From the NCBI RefSeq assembly GCF_001625215.2, contig NC_030382.2, forward strand, positions 46,403,364 to 46,467,363: a stretch of DNA of 64,000 nt, written 5' to 3'. Below the pieces are notes generated by a model. That model did not search any database. It saw nothing but the letters and a program-made list of their open reading frames with translations, and had not been told where the DNA came from. The DNA comes from Daucus carota subsp. sativus (Eukaryota > Streptophyta > Magnoliopsida > Apiales > Apiaceae). Position numbers and translations under genes: made by a program. Position 1 is the stretch's first letter, and each line of letters begins with the position of its first letter. Positions 60,779 through 64,000 of this stretch are shown in pieces.

Positions 60779-61957
60779 CTACCGTTTGGTATAGCAAGTC
60801 TTTGCCACCAAAACTCCAGTGGGAGGGCCTGTCAAAACAATACTACAGTGACCATATAACGAATATGAATACTTGAGGACATTACCCAACTTAGATTTTG
60901 CTTTGAACAGACCCTTAATATCAAATTGGACTTTGCCACTTGCGATTTGCTTCTTGAGCTTTTGGCTATGTACAGGAGAAAGCCTAACCTGGCTTGTTAC
61001 CATATGAACACTTGCAAGATGATATTGTTGCCTTCTCACATGAAAATGATCAATATACCTTGTGGCAATAGGAATTCCATCAAAATACAGATTGATTATG
61101 ATGTGCTTGAAGTTGACATTCACTTTCTTGTTTGGGTTTGTGAAGTTGGCCAAAAAAGTTATATCTGCATTAAGGAGATAGCCCATGTCAAGATATGCTG
61201 CATTCAGGGTTGCTCCTGCTACATCGAACTTCGGGCTTTTTGGATGGTATGCGAGATATATTATGAGAACAATGAGGCCTACTAGGATGATTATGATCCA
61301 GAAAATTGCACAGAGGATGGCAATGCACCATGTAAAAGGCTTAGTTTTGCGAGGTGGTGGAATTCTCTGAACTGAGGATTGCTGATGTTGCGGGCCTGCT
61401 GGATGACCTAAGCGTGGTGGCGGTTGGTTTGGTTGTGTTGGTGAGGCTCCAACGGAGAGTTGAGTGTCGCGAGGTTGACGTTGGGGACGTGGCTGTGACA
61501 GAGGAGTGTGGAGGTCAGGACCGAGATGTGACCTTGTGGGATCAGACAGGAGGCCAGCACCATGTTGCGCCTTTGGTCGTTTTTGACGCTTTGGTCGTGT
61601 TTGTGGCTGTGGAGCCAATTCAAAGGTGGGACCGGATGGGGGCCGTGCTTGGGGCTGTGCAGGGAGTTCATGACTGGGATGGAGCTGTGACCGCGGGGGC
61701 TGATGCTGTTGAGTCGGTGGCTGTGAGGGAAGAAAATGTGGGTTGGTGACAGACCCTGCTGTCTGCGGTTGGTTTTGTGGTTGCAAGTGTCGAATACGGG
61801 GATTCGGGTTGGTGACAGACCCTGGTGGCTGCAGTTGGTTTTGTGGTTGCAAATAGGGAACACGGGGATTCGGGTTGGTGACAGACTCTGGTGGCTGCGG
61901 CTGGTTTAGTGGTTGCACGGGGAGAAAATGAGGGTTCGTCTCGCGTGTGCGATACAT
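60779..61957 (-). CDS. LEA2/NDR1-HIN1-like (NHL) membrane protein with Pro/Gln-rich N-terminus
   Basis: Single-exon frame of 392 aa from the ATG at 61957 (MYRTRETNPHFLPVQPLNQP). The frame is open further upstream to an ATG at 62089, but that extra segment is unlike the family. Residues 1 to about 205 are Pro/Gln-rich and probably cytosolic, with three 22-residue repeats encoded at 61741-61930. A transmembrane helix spans about 209-236 (WCIAILCAIFWIIIILVGLI onward), followed by PKSPKFDVAGATLNAAYLD and an LEA2 domain (LLNADITFLANFTNPNKKVN) to the end. NHL proteins are plasma-membrane proteins linked to defence and abiotic stress. The nearest group is probably the plant NHLs with long proline-rich N-termini. 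Lack of introns is normal for the family. Confidence 0.88.
   Translation of the reverse strand: MYRTRETNPHFLPVQPLNQPQPPESVTNPNPRVPYLQPQNQLQPPGSVTNPNPRIRHLQPQNQPQTAGSVTNPHFLPSQPPTQQHQPPRSQLHPSHELPAQPQARPPSGPTFELAPQPQTRPKRQKRPKAQHGAGLLSDPTRSHLGPDLHTPLSQPRPQRQPRDTQLSVGASPTQPNQPPPRLGHPAGPQHQQSSVQRIPPPRKTKPFTWCIAILCAIFWIIIILVGLIVLIIYLAYHPKSPKFDVAGATLNAAYLDMGYLLNADITFLANFTNPNKKVNVNFKHIIINLYFDGIPIATRYIDHFHVRRQQYHLASVHMVTSQVRLSPVHSQKLKKQIASGKVQFDIKGLFKAKSKLGNVLKYSYSLYGHCSIVLTGPPTGVLVAKTCYTKR
61741..61930 (-). repeat. In-frame tandem repeat, 66-bp unit, in the NHL gene
   Basis: Three copies begin at 61741, 61807 and 61873 (plus strand GGTTGGTGACAGAC). Each encodes about 22 residues around GSVTNPNPR and LQPQNQ. 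The third copy is shorter and more diverged. The 66-bp length keeps the frame, so repeat number can vary without disruption. Confidence 0.9.
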
Positions 61958-62350
61958 TGGTTTTCGTAGGTTGTACGTTTGTGGCTGACAAGCAGAAGCA
62001 AGGTTTTGTGCAAGAATGCATATTGTTATATGGCAAAGTAATGCTTTGTGTGGAGAATGGCTTGAAGACAAGTGCAAAGTAGAACCCAAGTGAGAGGCAA
62101 AGAATCAGGACATGATTAGGAGCAGAGGGCAAGTATTCGTGATTCTTTTCCTTTTTGGTATTAATGTACATTATTTGAAACAGAACCACGAGTCAGTGTT
62201 TACCATAAGCCTGCCTAGTGTGCTCTTTTATTTGCTCGTCTACAGCAACCATAGTAAACTGCTTCCTAAATTGGATGGCCTCATCATTTGATATCTGAAT
62301 ACCAAGTGTGGCCGGATTTTTCCTCCGCTTTTAAAAAAAATGGATGCCGT

Positions 62351-62517
62351 CATTGGCGGAGCCAGGACCAAATATATAAAGGGACACCATAACCCTGATC
62401 ACATAGTTCAGCTGGGACACCTGTTAATAATACATGTGAGACCCACAAAATATAACTGTTATTTTAAAAGTTGCAGGGGCACGAGCCCCTAGGTGTCCTC
62501 ATGTGGCACCGCCACTG
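62351..62517. mobile_element. hAT MITE with 8-bp target duplication
   Basis: The 167-bp element begins CATTGGCGGAGCCA and ends TGGCACCGCCACTG (reverse complement CAGTGGCGGTGCCA). A perfect 8-bp duplication GATGCCGT lies at 62343-62350 and 62518-62525. Ends starting CA(G/T)TGGCGG with an 8-bp duplication fit the hAT superfamily. It is non-coding. Confidence 0.93.
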
Positions 62518-62525
62518 GATGCCGT

Positions 62526-64000
62526 CAACTCTCGTTAACAATATGCAGTAAATTATTAAAAATTAAATAATAAATTTCAAGTTCGTGGCTAAAATTTCTA
62601 ATTTTCGCAAGATCTTAGCTGATAACTAATATTTTGTGAAATTTTGTCATGGTAGCTCACCTCAGGCCTCAGGGCTCAGAGTAAAAGTGAAATTCCATGT
62701 CCCCTGTAGTCTTGGAATGGCCTGGCGTGATCAAAATTCAAATAGATTAATACGTTGTTGGAATTTTCTCGACTATCAATATTCAATGGTATCTCTCTCT
62801 CTTCGTGTACACAATGTGGTGATGGATCGAGTCTTGTCAAAGATAAAATAGACGTATTTAATTATCAAAAATAAAATACTCTCTCAACTAGGCATTACCC
62901 AGAAAAAGGCCGAGAAACATTTTCCCCTTGAATCATCGCAAACACAGGACAGATGAGTTAAGAAACTAGTATAACATGTTTCCTTGTGGCATACATTATA
63001 ATTGTATAGAACCAGCAGCATAAGCTTCTGCAAACATCATGATCACCAGATCGTAAACCAGATAAAAATATGACATAATACATAGAATGTGTGCTTGAAA
63101 TATAAATATACACCCCAGAATAGACCACAGCCAATTCATGGGACATGGCTCTCACTAATCAACTATTGACATTTTCTAATGGAGCAACTATATTGGTAGT
63201 TGTTGCACTATTAATTTATTTGTTCATATTTATCAACTTTTAATGACAGTTAAGGTAAGACTATGTATATTGAGGACTGGGTTTGAAGATTGAGTAGGCA
63301 TCTTACTCAAGAGAGGTGGTAGACTATGTCTACAGAACCAAGGTCTGAACTCAGCTGCTTTTTTCTCTTTGATTTAATCGCCAACTTTTTTTGACTGCCT
63401 TCCAAGTTCCAACTAATTATCTGGTCGTTGCATCTGCCTTTGTCTTTGTATTTCAAAACTATAATAGCAATAATAAAAAAACAAATGCCATTATTGTCTT
63501 CCTTTTTTTTTTTCAGGCTCTGATACCAAGATATTTCAAAAAATATCTTAAAATATACATATATTATCTATATTTATAATTATGGGTTATATCATTTAAA
63601 GCAGAGATGGTGGACATCAACCGGGTTGCAGAATTTGTTAGATGGAAGGTCGAAAAAGGACATAGCAGACATTAGAGATTCCAAAAACATATGCGATTAT
63701 TGTCTTCCTTTTTTTTTTTAATATGTCTAGTTAAATACTTGTTATTCAGCAGAAAATTGTAGCTTAAGCTTGAAATTTCCACGTAAACCGGTGCGGAACA
63801 TGCTAACCTCATGTTGAAAACTTGAAGTGCAGCAATGAACTCAGTCTTCCAGAAGCTGCAGGCTTATATTTTATGTTTATCACCTGTTGATTGGTACACA
63901 TTATACTTGAGTTGCAATTTCCTTCAGGTATTCTTAGTCAAATATCTACCAAAGCTGGCCAACCAATCAGTACGTACGCCATTCCAACTGAATTATTCAA
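62526..64000. other. Unassigned sequence at the right edge
   Basis: No gene could be supported. The primer-binding-site complement GGCTCTGATACCA (63516-63528) hints at an old minus-strand copia remnant, but no LTR is visible. An off-window gene may begin beyond 64000. Confidence 0.35.

Noticed and set aside
61354..61749. 131-codon plus-strand ORF rich in Val and Gly
   Set aside because: It is the antisense reading of the Pro/Gln-rich NHL coding region.
61958..62189. Upstream in-frame start at 62089 and the overlapping frame to 62189 for the NHL gene
   Set aside because: The extra N-terminal residues do not look like the family; the ATG at 61957 directly starts the Pro-rich domain. A longer protein is not fully excluded.
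63516..63528. Minus-strand copia primer-binding site (GGCTCTGATACCA)
   Set aside because: No adjoining LTR end or coding remnant is visible, so an element cannot be claimed.

Overview
This window is nuclear DNA of a flowering plant, most likely a eudicot. The evidence is intron-rich genes with GT-AG introns and plant-only families (a TERMINAL EAR1-like Mei2 protein, an NDR1/HIN1-like protein, a KDEL-tailed cysteine endopeptidase), AT-rich intergenic DNA full of MITEs, and a decayed plastid 16S rRNA insert at the left edge. I cannot name the species from the sequence.

Seven protein-coding genes could be assembled exon by exon, each giving one uninterrupted reading frame: ARP3 (minus, 9 exons, 429 aa), an SDA1 homologue (minus, 15 exons, 832 aa), a single-exon C2-domain protein (plus, 327 aa), a TERMINAL EAR1-like protein (plus, 5 exons, 598 aa), a KDEL-tailed papain-like protease (minus, 4 exons, 356 aa), an MRD1/RBM19-type protein with five RRMs (plus, 825 aa, ATG split by an intron) and a long coiled-coil protein (plus, 5 exons, 675 aa). 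An LEA2/NHL-type membrane protein (minus, single exon, about 392 aa) brings the total to eight.

Layout: 1-307 plastid rDNA insert; 1.9-12.2 kb ARP3, whose last intron is almost 5 kb and holds a pile of elements in TA microsatellites; 13.8-19.0 kb SDA1; 20.2-21.2 kb C2 gene; 21.4-23.3 kb young internally deleted copia element; 24.2-26.1 kb LINE-like and Stowaway insertions; 27.2-29.6 kb TEL gene; 29.8-36.8 kb repeat-rich (two LINE derivatives, a MULE MITE, a TA-flanked element); 38.3-39.6 kb protease; 40.1-46.4 kb repeat-rich (Helitron end, Stowaway, SINE, TA-flanked element, large foldback, second MULE MITE); 46.6-54.4 kb MRD1; 55.8-60.3 kb coiled-coil gene; 60.8-62.0 kb NHL gene; then a small hAT MITE and unassigned DNA.

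SDA1 and MRD1 are both ribosome-biogenesis genes. Each has an upstream motif typical of that regulon: a telo-box for SDA1 and two GGCCCA (site II) boxes for MRD1. ARP3 and SDA1 both have links to actin and lie next to each other on the same strand.

The most distinctive material is mobile. Five elements with different interiors sit inside TA tracts and share only a loose G-rich terminus. Three MULE-like elements have exact 9-bp target duplications. Two compact LINE derivatives appear to keep the start and tail of a LINE without its middle.
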